Assembly: GCA_035646975.1 (NCBI GenBank)
Contig: DASROJ010000021.1
Location: 1-7,945 of the forward strand
Length of the DNA stretch: 7,945 nucleotides
Reading direction: 5' to 3'
Source of the DNA: DASROJ01 sp035646975
GTDB taxonomy: Bacteria; Acidobacteriota; Polarisedimenticolia; JACPZX01; DASXTC01
Shown one piece after another: positions 1-5,790 of this stretch (position 1 is its first letter; each line of letters starts with the position of its first letter). The notes below the pieces were generated by a model. That model had not been told where the DNA came from and did no database searches. It was given only the letters and a program-made list of their open reading frames with translations. Made by a program: the position numbers and the translations under genes.

Positions 1-238
1 GCGCTTCGCGCAGCCCCTGCTCGGTCCTGATGTCGCCCGGGTCCTTGGCGGCAGGAGCCGGTGCTTCGGACCCGGCGCGCGGCTCCCCGGCGGCAGACAA
101 AGCCCGGGAAGCGGGCCAGACGATCAGTCCGAGGCCGAGCAGATGGACCGCGAGCAACCGGAGCCGGGCGGCCTTTCTGCTCCGGGAGGTGAAGGAGCCA
201 GCAGCGACACGATCACCGGCGGCGCGTGGGAGAATCAT
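1..238 (-). CDS. Exported protein of unknown function, N-terminal part (runs off left edge)
   Basis: The minus strand is open from an ATG at 238 to the window edge (79 codons, no stop). The translation has an Arg/Lys-rich n-region (RSRKAARLRL), a hydrophobic stretch of about 15 residues (LLAVHLLGLGLIVW) and a small-residue region ending SRALSAAGEP, which looks like a Sec signal peptide cleaved near ALSA/AGEP. After it comes an Ala/Pro/Gly-rich linker, then the first residues of the mature domain (DIRTEQGLREA). The product is therefore probably periplasmic, outer-membrane-associated or secreted. The visible part is too short to name a family. An in-frame ATG at 271 would add 11 residues and has a slightly better purine stretch (GGCAGGG) ahead of it, so the start is uncertain. 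The gene is transcribed away from the downstream peptide-transporter gene. Confidence 0.6.
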   Translation of the reverse strand, partial: MILPRAAGDRVAAGSFTSRSRKAARLRLLAVHLLGLGLIVWPASRALSAAGEPRAGSEAPAPAAKDPGDIRTEQGLREA

Positions 239-551
239 GAAGCGGGAAGGATCCCGTCGGTTCCTGGTCATGCCCTGCCATCTGTCATTTCGTAGACGCT
301 GCTGACCCACCTGATCGCGTGTGGTGCGCGCGGTGAACGCCCTGGCGAGCGCGATCGGGAGGAACCGTAGCATCGCACGGGCCGGCGCCGCCACAAGGAA
401 CGTCGAACCCGGTGTTCGGTCTGTTCACCCTGTTCATCCCGTGCACGGCGATCCTCCCGATGAAGGCCCCGGCGCGGCGGATGATCGGATTCGCCTGAGG
501 TGGATTGACGTAGAATGACCGCTCGTTTCCACGCGCCACTCACCCGGAGGC
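239..551. other. Intergenic region between divergent exported-protein and POT transporter genes
   Basis: This 313-bp stretch separates two divergent genes and should hold both promoters. No RNA gene was recognised. The only promoter-like element I could find for the transporter is TAGAAT at 511-516, about 36 bp before its start, without a convincing -35 box. A short imperfect tandem repeat of CTGTTCAYC lies at 421-438. That repeat falls in a reading frame (GTG at 412 to TGA at 498) that would encode a 28-residue hydrophobic peptide (MFGLFTLFIPCTAILP followed by a basic tail). It has only a weak Shine-Dalgarno-like AAGGAA 11 bases upstream, so it is noted but not called as a gene. Longer open frames here are Arg/His/Pro-rich and look non-coding. 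Confidence 0.6.
546..550 (+). promoter_or_regulatory. Ribosome binding site deciding the start of the POT transporter
   Basis: GGAGG at 546-550 is followed by two consecutive ATG codons at 552 and 555. The spacer is 1 nt to the first and 4 nt to the second. The second ATG is therefore the more likely initiation codon; the protein differs by only one methionine. Confidence 0.6.
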
Positions 552-554
552 ATG

Positions 555-2087
555 ATGCAGCAGCGGCCCGCCGACACCTCGACCGGATGGTTCGGACATC
601 CTCGGGGCCTTTCGACCCTGTTCTTCACCGAGATGTGGGAGAGGTTCAGCTTCTACGGGATGCGGGCGATCCTCCTGCTGTTCATGACCGCGCCGGCAGC
701 CACCGGCGGGCTCGGATGGGATGCGGCCAAGGCCGGCCCGATCTACGGGCTGTACACCGCCATGGTGTATCTCACCGCGCTGCCCGGCGGCTGGATTGCC
801 GACCGGCTCATCGGCCAGCGCCGCGCCGTCCTGTTCGGCGGCCTCCTGATCGCCCTTGGCCACCTGACACTCACGATCCACAACGTCGGGTTTTTCTACA
901 CCGGGCTGTTCCTGATCATCTGCGGCACCGGGTTGCTCAAGCCCAACATCAGCACGATGGTCGGGGCGCTCTATTCAGAGGAAGACAAGCGCCGTGACGC
1001 CGGGTTCTCGATCTTCTACATGGGAATCAATCTCGGCGCCTTCATCTCGCCGCTGGTCTGCGGGTTTCTCGCGCAGGACGAGCGCTTCAGGAGCTGGCTG
1101 CAGGGCATGGGGCTTCGCCCGGAGAGCAGCTGGCACTGGGGGTTCGGCGCGGCCACGGTGGGAATGACCATCGGTCTGATCCAGTACACGCTGGGAGGCC
1201 GAAGACTGGGAGCGGCCGGTCTGAAACCGGCGGTCCCGCTCGAGCCGGCCGCCCATGCACTGCTGCGGCGACGGATCCTGCTGGCCGCCGCCGCCGCGGT
1301 CGTCGTTGCCTGCCTTGCCGCCGTGGTGCAGGCAGCGGGCCTGATCGAGATTTCCATCGAGAGCATCACCAGCCTCGTCGGCTACTCGCTGGTGGTCGTC
1401 CCGCTGCTCTACTTCGGCTACTTCTTCATGAACAAGCAGTGGAGCGGAATGGAGAAGAAACGGCTCGGCGCGATCTTCCTGCTCTTCCTCTTCGCGGCGC
1501 TGTTCTGGTCGGCGTTCGAGCAGGCCGGTTCGAGCCTGAACCTGTTTGCCGAGCGGTTCACGCGCAACGAGATTCTCGGGTTCGCGTTTCCGGCAAGCTG
1601 GCTGCAATCGGTGAACTCGATCTTCATCATCCTGCTCGCCCCGGTCTTCGCCTGGCTCTGGGTCACGATGGGCCGGCGGGAGCCCTCGAGCCCGGCGAAA
1701 TTCTCCATCGGGATGTTCTTCGTCGGGCTCGGGTTCCTCGTGGTGGCGTTTGCCGCGATGCTCTCCGGTCCGGCCGGGGTCCGGGTCAGTCCCTGGTGGC
1801 TCATCACGCTCTACCTGTGCCACACGATCGGCGAGCTGTGCCTGAGCCCGGTGGGCCTCAGCACGATGACGAAGCTGGCGCCGCCGCGCGTGGTCGGGCA
1901 GATGATGGGGATCTGGTTTCTCGCGCTGTCGGTGGGCAATTTCATCGGCGGGCAGGTGGCCGGGCTGTTCGAGACGCTCCCGCTGCCGAAGCTGTTCGGC
2001 GCGGTCGTGGCGGTCACGATGGCCTGCACGTTGATCTGCGTGATCCTGATCAAGCCGATCCGCAGGCTGATGGGCGGAGTGCGCTAG
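555..2087 (+). CDS. Proton-coupled oligopeptide transporter (POT/PTR2 family, MFS)
   Basis: The 510-aa inner-membrane protein should import di- and tripeptides with protons. The POT hallmarks are present in order. Near the N-terminus, FFTEMWERFSFYG carries the ExxER proton/peptide-coupling motif (E26, E29, R30). A TM4 segment GTGLLKPNIS carries the conserved lysine (K129). The PTR2 signature FSIFYMGINLGAFISP lies at about 152-166. The TM7 motif FWSAFEQAGSSLNLF carries E322, and GELCLSPVGLS carries the conserved glutamate E427. Hydrophobic segments run throughout, including the extra mid-protein pair (about 240-292) typical of bacterial 14-TM POTs, and length fits the family (about 490-510 aa). 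The start follows from GGAGG four bases ahead of the second ATG; a start at 552 is one residue longer. The gene ends 22 bp from a convergent M24 peptidase gene. It resembles DtpA/DtpT-type proteins, but exact peptide specificity cannot be read from the sequence. Confidence 0.95.
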   Translation: MQQRPADTSTGWFGHPRGLSTLFFTEMWERFSFYGMRAILLLFMTAPAATGGLGWDAAKAGPIYGLYTAMVYLTALPGGWIADRLIGQRRAVLFGGLLIALGHLTLTIHNVGFFYTGLFLIICGTGLLKPNISTMVGALYSEEDKRRDAGFSIFYMGINLGAFISPLVCGFLAQDERFRSWLQGMGLRPESSWHWGFGAATVGMTIGLIQYTLGGRRLGAAGLKPAVPLEPAAHALLRRRILLAAAAAVVVACLAAVVQAAGLIEISIESITSLVGYSLVVVPLLYFGYFFMNKQWSGMEKKRLGAIFLLFLFAALFWSAFEQAGSSLNLFAERFTRNEILGFAFPASWLQSVNSIFIILLAPVFAWLWVTMGRREPSSPAKFSIGMFFVGLGFLVVAFAAMLSGPAGVRVSPWWLITLYLCHTIGELCLSPVGLSTMTKLAPPRVVGQMMGIWFLALSVGNFIGGQVAGLFETLPLPKLFGAVVAVTMACTLICVILIKPIRRLMGGVR

Positions 2088-2112
2088 CAGGGATGCCCGA
2101 TGAGCCCCGCTA
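2085..2112. terminator. Candidate bidirectional terminator hairpin enclosing both convergent stop codons
   Basis: TAGCAGGG (2085-2092) can pair with CCCCGCTA (2105-2112), giving seven base pairs and one A-C mismatch around a 12-nt loop. The left arm begins with the transporter stop codon TAG (2085-2087) and the right arm ends with the complement of the peptidase stop codon (2110-2112). The hairpin would form in transcripts from either side. No T-tract follows on either strand, so it is not a classical intrinsic terminator. It may instead be an RNA-end-protecting or attenuating structure, or chance in GC-rich DNA. Confidence 0.3.
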
Positions 2113-3300
2113 CAGGAGCGGCATCAGCTCGGTCTGGATCGGCGGGCCGGTGATGACGGCCTGGTTGCCTCGGACGTACAGGTTGATCTCGGACCGGATA
2201 CCGAACTCGGGCAGGTAGACGCCCGGCTCGATGGTGAACGCCGTGCCCGGGATGATGCGGCGGTCGTCTATCGTCTCGAGATGATCCAGATGGGCGCCGT
2301 TTCCGTGGACTTCGTAGCCGAGATTGTGCCCGGTGCGATGCGTGAAGGCGTCTCCGAATCCGCGAGCGGCGATGAAGTCCCGCGCGGCGTCATCGACTTC
2401 CCACCCGCGAACGGGCCGACCCGCGGCAATCGCCTCCTGGACATGTTTCGTCGCGGCGTCCCGGCCGCCGCGGACCACTTCGAACACTTCGCGGAACCTG
2501 TCGGGGACGCTGGAATCCACCACGGCCGTCCAGGTGATGTCTGCGTATATCGCGTCGGGCTGGTTCTTTTTCGCCCAGATGTCGATCAGCAGCAGGTCGC
2601 CGCGCCGGATCGGCGAGGAGCCCTCGGGCGCGGGGGAGTAGTGGGGCTGGCCGGCATGCTCGTTGACCGAGACGATCGGTGGGTGATCGGCCGTGAAGCC
2701 GCGCGAGGTGAAGATGTTCATCAGGAAGCCCTGGATGTCGTGCTCGGTGGTCGGCACCGACCCGGTGACGCGGCGGCGCACCTCGGAAAACGTCAAGTCG
2801 ACCGCTTCGCGGAGCATGCGGGCGGCTTCGTAATGGCCGGCCACCTGGCTCTCCGTCATCACGGCCTCGAATGTCTGCACGAGGTCGGCCGACGACACGA
2901 TGGTGACTCCGCAGGCCGTCACCATCTCGAAGGTCCCCGCGTCCACCCGCGAGATGTAGGGGATGGCGTTGCGCGGGGAGTACTGCATCGCGACGCGTCC
3001 GGCTCCCTTGAGCGCCGAGGACAGATGCCCGGCCAGCTCCTTCCACCCGCTGAAGAGCAGGGTGCGGCCCGGCAGGTGATCCAGCGCGCCGGCTTCGATG
3101 CGATGGCAGATCCGGACCGGCTCGCCGGCCGCCGGAACGAAGTAGAACCATCGCCGGGTGGCGATCTGATCGGGCGGAAACCTGAGGATCCGGAGGCTGA
3201 TCGGGTCCAGCCCGCGGAAGTCGTAGAACAGCCAGCCGCCGAACGCGCCGTCGGCGTCGCCCGCGGCGAGCGCCTTCTGGATGGCGGCGATGTCGGGCAT
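2110..3300 (-). CDS. M24-family metallopeptidase, aminopeptidase P / prolidase type
   Basis: The 396-aa cytoplasmic enzyme (no signal peptide) is predicted to hydrolyse peptides at proline-containing bonds. The N-terminal creatinase-like domain (about 1-145, with GGWLFYDFRGLDPI near the start) is followed by the pita-bread catalytic domain. All five dinuclear metal ligands are visible: D240 (LLLIDIWAKK), D254 (YADITWT), H325 (THRTGHNLG), E358 (FTIEPGVYLP) and E371 (GIRSEINLY). The usual extra histidines H220 (QPHYSP) and H332 (EVHGNG) are also present, so the protein should be active. I chose the ATG at 3300, 13 bp after the upstream stop codon; an in-frame TTG at 3324 would add eight residues and overlap the upstream gene. 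It is probably co-transcribed with the upstream hypothetical gene. The family includes Xaa-Pro aminopeptidase (pepP) and Xaa-Pro dipeptidase (pepQ), and I cannot separate these by sequence alone, so no symbol is given. Confidence 0.92.
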   Translation of the reverse strand: MPDIAAIQKALAAGDADGAFGGWLFYDFRGLDPISLRILRFPPDQIATRRWFYFVPAAGEPVRICHRIEAGALDHLPGRTLLFSGWKELAGHLSSALKGAGRVAMQYSPRNAIPYISRVDAGTFEMVTACGVTIVSSADLVQTFEAVMTESQVAGHYEAARMLREAVDLTFSEVRRRVTGSVPTTEHDIQGFLMNIFTSRGFTADHPPIVSVNEHAGQPHYSPAPEGSSPIRRGDLLLIDIWAKKNQPDAIYADITWTAVVDSSVPDRFREVFEVVRGGRDAATKHVQEAIAAGRPVRGWEVDDAARDFIAARGFGDAFTHRTGHNLGYEVHGNGAHLDHLETIDDRRIIPGTAFTIEPGVYLPEFGIRSEINLYVRGNQAVITGPPIQTELMPLL

Positions 3301-3313
3301 GCCGTCGGGCTTC

Positions 3314-3772
3314 TCAGTTTTCAAGGAACACCATCTCTTTGAGCGAGGACCTCACGACATAGATGCGCAGGTTGTTGTCACCCGGGTCCGTGGGAAAGAA
3401 GAAGAACCCCGGCTGGTCCTCGTCATAGGCTTCCGCGTACCCCCAGAGCCTTTCGCCGTCGGCGAACTGGATCGCCACCCTTCGCCCCTCCTGCATCACC
3501 CTGGCGAAGCGCTCCTCCTCGATCGATCCAATCTCGGATCGCTGGCGCGGGTGTCCAGGGTTGCCTTCGAACGTCTTGACGTGAAACACCGCCTTGAGCT
3601 CGTCCAGAAAAACCGCCACGGGGCCGGCCTCGCCGCTGTAAGGTTGCAGCGTGAACGATTGCCGGACAGGAGAGAAGTCCCGGGTGTGACCCTTCACGAT
3701 GCGGCCGTCCCTGAAATGCGCGACGACCTTGTCCTCGAAGAATATCTCGCCAGCGAAACCGATGATGCCCAT
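3314..3772 (-). CDS. Conserved hypothetical protein with two tandem small beta-barrel-like repeats
   Basis: This 152-aa protein has no signal peptide or membrane segment and is probably cytoplasmic. It consists of two related units of about 52 residues. Unit 1 (about 15-66) starts KVVAHFRDGRIVKG and ends LDELKAVFHVK. Unit 2 (about 98-150) starts RVAIQFADGERLWG, passes PGFFFFPTDP and ends SSLKEMVFL. Each follows the pattern V-hydrophobic-x-F-x-DG-x4-G, a hydrophobic strand, then LK-x-V-x-F. The all-beta pattern is reminiscent of PilZ- or Sm-like barrels. I recall similar uncharacterised proteins, possibly the family Pfam calls DUF6982, in Acidobacteriota and relatives, but cannot verify this. 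No catalytic residues are evident; a ligand- or RNA-binding role is inference only. The ATG at 3772 was chosen because AGAGAGGAG lies directly upstream; the open frame beyond it is Arg-rich and unconvincing. It is the first gene of the unit with the M24 peptidase. Confidence 0.8.
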   Translation of the reverse strand: MGIIGFAGEIFFEDKVVAHFRDGRIVKGHTRDFSPVRQSFTLQPYSGEAGPVAVFLDELKAVFHVKTFEGNPGHPRQRSEIGSIEEERFARVMQEGRRVAIQFADGERLWGYAEAYDEDQPGFFFFPTDPGDNNLRIYVVRSSLKEMVFLEN

Positions 3773-3775
3773 GAT

Positions 3776-3780
3776 CTCCT
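3776..3780 (-). promoter_or_regulatory. Ribosome binding site of the two-repeat hypothetical gene
   Basis: On the minus strand AGGAG, within AGAGAGGAG, lies 3 nt before the ATG at 3772. It supports this internal start over the 50-codon-longer open frame that begins at 3922. Confidence 0.6.
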
Positions 3781-3847
3781 CTCTGACGCGGGCCGGCACG
3801 AACCGGGTGCGCCAGAATCGGGGGAGGCGGGCTGCCTGGAACTCCGA

Positions 3848-3856
3848 TGCTATAAT
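3848..3856 (+). promoter_or_regulatory. Extended -10 promoter candidate for the MFS transporter
   Basis: TGCTATAAT at 3848-3856 matches the extended -10 consensus TGnTATAAT exactly, in otherwise GC-rich DNA. No TTGACA-like -35 lies at the right distance, as expected of an extended -10 promoter. Transcription would start near 3863 and give a leader of about 59 nt before the MFS start. The site lies inside the predicted 5' leader of the opposite-strand hypothetical gene. Confidence 0.5.
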
Positions 3857-3891
3857 CGGCCCGTCGCCTGGAAGAAGAGCAAGTTCGGCGT

Positions 3892-3919
3892 ATTCTAACC
3901 GACACCGACCCCTTGTCAA
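3892..3919 (-). promoter_or_regulatory. Sigma70-type promoter for the hypothetical / M24 peptidase unit
   Basis: On the minus strand TTGACA (3919-3914) is followed after 16 bp by TAGAAT (3897-3892), with six of six and five of six matches to the housekeeping consensus. The start point would be near 3885, leaving a leader of about 113 nt before the hypothetical gene's ATG at 3772. The -35 element sits just ahead of the likely MFS start codon at 3922 on the other strand, so binding here could interfere with transcription of the MFS gene. Confidence 0.55.
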
Positions 3920-3921
3920 CA

Positions 3922-5223
3922 ATGATACCCAGCGATTCGAGCCGCGGCACCGCGCGCCGCCGCGCGTGGCCGGTGGGCATTCGCGCCCTCCGGCACAGGA
4001 ACTACCGCCTCTTTTTCGTTGGCCAGCTGATCTCGGTCATCGGCAGCTGGATGCAGAGCCTGGCGCAGTCCTGGCTGGTGTACCGGCTCACGGGGTCCGC
4101 GCTGCTGCTGGGATTGATCGGCTTTGCCGACAAGGTCCCCGTCTTCCTGCTGGGGCTTGCCGGCGGGCTGGTGGCCGACCGGTTCGATCGTCACCGGGTC
4201 GTCATCACGACGCAGACGCTCATGATGCTGCAGGCGCTCGCGCTCGGCCTGCTGGTCGTCTTCGGCGTGGTCCAGGTCTGGCACATCTTCCTGTTCGCGG
4301 TGGTCGGCGGAATCATCAACGCGTTCGACCTGCCGGCGCGCCAGTCGTTCGTCGCCTCCATGGTGGTGCAGGACGACCTTCCCAACGCGCTGGCGCTCAA
4401 CTCCTCAATCTTCAACGCCGCGCGGGTCATCGGACCCGCGATCGCCGGGGTCGTGGTGGCGGTGATCGGTGAAGGTCCCTGTTTCCTGCTCAACTCCGCA
4501 TCCTTTCTCGCCGTCATCGCCTGCCTGCTGATGATGCGGTTCGACACGCGACCGGGTCGGGCGGAGCTCTCCTCGACGTTCGCCTATCTCGGACAGGGCC
4601 TTCGGTTCGCCACGAGGAACCCGCCCGTGCGGGGGTTGCTGGTGCTGATCGGGCTGATTGCCATCTGCGGCATGCCCTACATCGTGCTGATGCCGGTGTT
4701 CGCCGGGGAAATCCTCGGCGGCGGGGCGCGCGCGCTCGGCACGTTGATGGGCTGCACGGGTATCGGCGCTTTCATCGGCGCGGTCTCGCTCGCGCGGCGG
4801 GAATCGGTCAAGGGGCTCGGCAGGGTGGTGGCCGCCGGGGCGATCGGATTCGGTCTCTCGTTGCTCCTCTTCTCGATATCCAGGAGCTTCGCCCTGTCGG
4901 AGATCGCGCTGGTGCTCGTGGGCTTCTCGATGATCACCCAGGCCGCCGCGACGAACCTGCTGCTGCAGTCGTTGTGTCCGGACGCGCTGCGGGGCCGCGT
5001 GATGAGCCTTTACACGATGATGTTCGTCGGGATGGCGCCGTTCGGAAGCCTGCTCGCCGGGTCGATGGCCCACACGCTGGGCACGCCCGCGACGGTGGGA
5101 ATCGGCGGGATGCTCTGCGCTCTTGCCGGTCTGGTGTTCGCGTCCCGCATCCCCTACATGCGCCGCTTCGTCAGGTATCCGATTCCCGAGAGCGCCGACA
5201 ACCGCCCCGTCGCCGGCGGCTGA
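3922..5223 (+). CDS. MFS transporter, MFS_3/EntS-like exporter family
   Basis: The 433-aa polytopic inner-membrane protein is predicted to be a 12-TM proton-driven exporter. It opens with the characteristic LRHRNYRLFFVGQLISVIGSWMQ stretch at about 23-45. The TM2-3 loop motif A, GGLVADRFDRHRV, is at 81-93. The conserved NAFDLPARQSFV is at about 133-144, and the C-terminal-half signature PDALRGRVMSLY at 353-364 leads into TM11. These mark the MFS_3 group, which includes enterobactin exporter EntS and many macrolide or unknown-substrate exporters. The substrate cannot be read here, and no biosynthetic cluster is next to it to suggest one. The ATG at 3922 is chosen; an in-frame TTG at 3913 would add three residues, and neither has a recognisable Shine-Dalgarno. 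The gene is divergent from the M24 unit and 20 bp upstream of the folB promoter. Confidence 0.92.
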   Translation: MIPSDSSRGTARRRAWPVGIRALRHRNYRLFFVGQLISVIGSWMQSLAQSWLVYRLTGSALLLGLIGFADKVPVFLLGLAGGLVADRFDRHRVVITTQTLMMLQALALGLLVVFGVVQVWHIFLFAVVGGIINAFDLPARQSFVASMVVQDDLPNALALNSSIFNAARVIGPAIAGVVVAVIGEGPCFLLNSASFLAVIACLLMMRFDTRPGRAELSSTFAYLGQGLRFATRNPPVRGLLVLIGLIAICGMPYIVLMPVFAGEILGGGARALGTLMGCTGIGAFIGAVSLARRESVKGLGRVVAAGAIGFGLSLLLFSISRSFALSEIALVLVGFSMITQAAATNLLLQSLCPDALRGRVMSLYTMMFVGMAPFGSLLAGSMAHTLGTPATVGIGGMLCALAGLVFASRIPYMRRFVRYPIPESADNRPVAGG

Positions 5224-5243
5224 TTGGAACGCCGCGCCTCGCG

Positions 5244-5272
5244 TTGACACGTTCCAGACCGGGATCTAGACT
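5244..5272 (+). promoter_or_regulatory. Sigma70-type promoter for folB
   Basis: TTGACA at 5244-5249 and TAGACT at 5267-5272 are separated by an ideal 17-bp spacer. The -35 is perfect and the -10 matches four of six positions. Transcription would start near 5279, giving folB its own promoter 20 bp after the MFS stop codon and a leader of about 107 nt. Confidence 0.6.
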
Positions 5273-5287
5273 CGGCGCGTCTTTGTT

Positions 5288-5359
5288 GATTCGTGTGTCG
5301 AGACGTGCGTCTTGATGTGCATCGCAGCGTGCAGCGTGGCATGCATCGTGGCATGAAGA
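5288..5359 (+). repeat. Six-copy degenerate 12-bp tandem repeat in the folB leader
   Basis: Six consecutive 12-mers run from 5288 to 5359: gattcGTGtgtc, gagacGTGcgtc, ttgatGTGcatc, gcagcGTGcagc, gtggcATGcatc, gtggcATGaaga. They share the core c/t-RTG-c-n-t/g-c. The array lies between the predicted folB transcription start and its Shine-Dalgarno. Each unit carries GTG or ATG at the same place, all in frame with folB (4-codon period), so translation from any of them would add a Val/Met-x-Arg-x type extension. Three units contain CATC or CGTC arms that could form small hairpins. Confidence 0.65.
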
Positions 5360-5375
5360 AGGTTGCGAAAGGGAC

Positions 5376-5381
5376 AGGAGG
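5376..5381 (+). promoter_or_regulatory. Consensus ribosome binding site fixing the GTG start of folB
   Basis: A perfect AGGAGG at 5376-5381 lies 4 nt before GTG at 5386. It favours this GTG over in-frame GTG/ATG codons further upstream (5293 to 5353), which have no comparable site. Confidence 0.75.
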
Positions 5382-5385
5382 CGGC

Positions 5386-5790
5386 GTGCCGGGTCGTTCG
5401 TCTGACAGGATCATCGTCGGCGGCATCAAGTTCCACGCGTATCATGGGCTGACCAGGCTCGAACGCGAGGTGGGTGTCCGCTGCTCCATCGACGTCGAGA
5501 TGAGCGTGGATCTGTCGCCGGCCATCGACAGCGATCATCTGTCCGACACGATCGATTACCGCGAGGTCCACCGGATCGTCCTCGAGATCGGCCAGGATCG
5601 AAAATCGTTCCACTTGATCGAAAGCCTCGCCGGTCGAATCGCCTCGGAGATCCTGCGCCAGTTCAAGGTGACCGAGGTCACCGTCAGGGTCCGGAAGGAA
5701 ACGCCGATCATCAACGGGATCGTGGACTACATCGGCGTCCAGGTCACGCGCGACCGTTCGAGTCTGCGCCGGCGGAAAGCCGGCCGGTGA
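5386..5790 (+). CDS. folB: Dihydroneopterin aldolase (FolB)
   Basis: The 134-aa cytoplasmic enzyme converts 7,8-dihydroneopterin to 6-hydroxymethyl-7,8-dihydropterin and glycolaldehyde in tetrahydrofolate synthesis, normally as an octamer. Comparison from memory with the S. aureus enzyme places all key residues: AYHGLTRLERE carries E26 (S. aureus E22), TIDYREV carries Y58 (Y54), HLIESLAGRIA carries E79 (E74, pterin anchor) and RVRKETPIING carries the catalytic K104 (K100). Family length is about 120 aa; the extra length is mostly a short N-terminal lead and a basic C-tail (RDRSSLRRRKAGR). The GTG start is set by a perfect AGGAGG. No other folate genes are adjacent, so it appears to be a stand-alone unit with its own promoter. 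Its last 47 bp overlap the 3' end of the convergent HAD gene. The related epimerase activity (FolX-like) is possible but less likely. Confidence 0.93.
   Translation: MPGRSSDRIIVGGIKFHAYHGLTRLEREVGVRCSIDVEMSVDLSPAIDSDHLSDTIDYREVHRIVLEIGQDRKSFHLIESLAGRIASEILRQFKVTEVTVRVRKETPIINGIVDYIGVQVTRDRSSLRRRKAGR

Noticed and set aside
975..1823. Minus-strand open frame (282 codons) opposite the POT transporter
   Set aside because: Highly charged low-complexity translation, antisense to a gene with all family motifs intact.
2281..3342. Plus-strand open frame (353 codons) opposite the M24 peptidase
   Set aside because: The opposite strand encodes an M24 enzyme with all five metal ligands; this frame shows no recognisable motif and is a GC-skew shadow.
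3773..3922. N-terminal extension of the two-repeat hypothetical protein up to 3922
   Set aside because: The extension is Arg-rich and non-conserved in character, would start at the MFS start region and within the predicted promoter, and a good ribosome site supports the ATG at 3772.
4405..5250. Long minus-strand open frame (281 codons) opposite the MFS gene
   Set aside because: Composition is Arg/Glu/His/Gln-rich without any fold-like pattern, and it lies exactly antisense to a well-supported membrane protein; typical of GC-rich antisense frames.
5288..5359. CRISPR array or attachment site
   Set aside because: The repeats are contiguous 12-mers without spacers and no cas, integrase or tRNA gene is nearby.
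5293..5385. Longer FolB starting in the repeat array
   Set aside because: FolB homologues begin close to the first strand (RIIVGGIKF), and the perfect AGGAGG sits just before GTG 5386; the upstream codons lack ribosome sites. Kept only as a possibility in the repeat finding.
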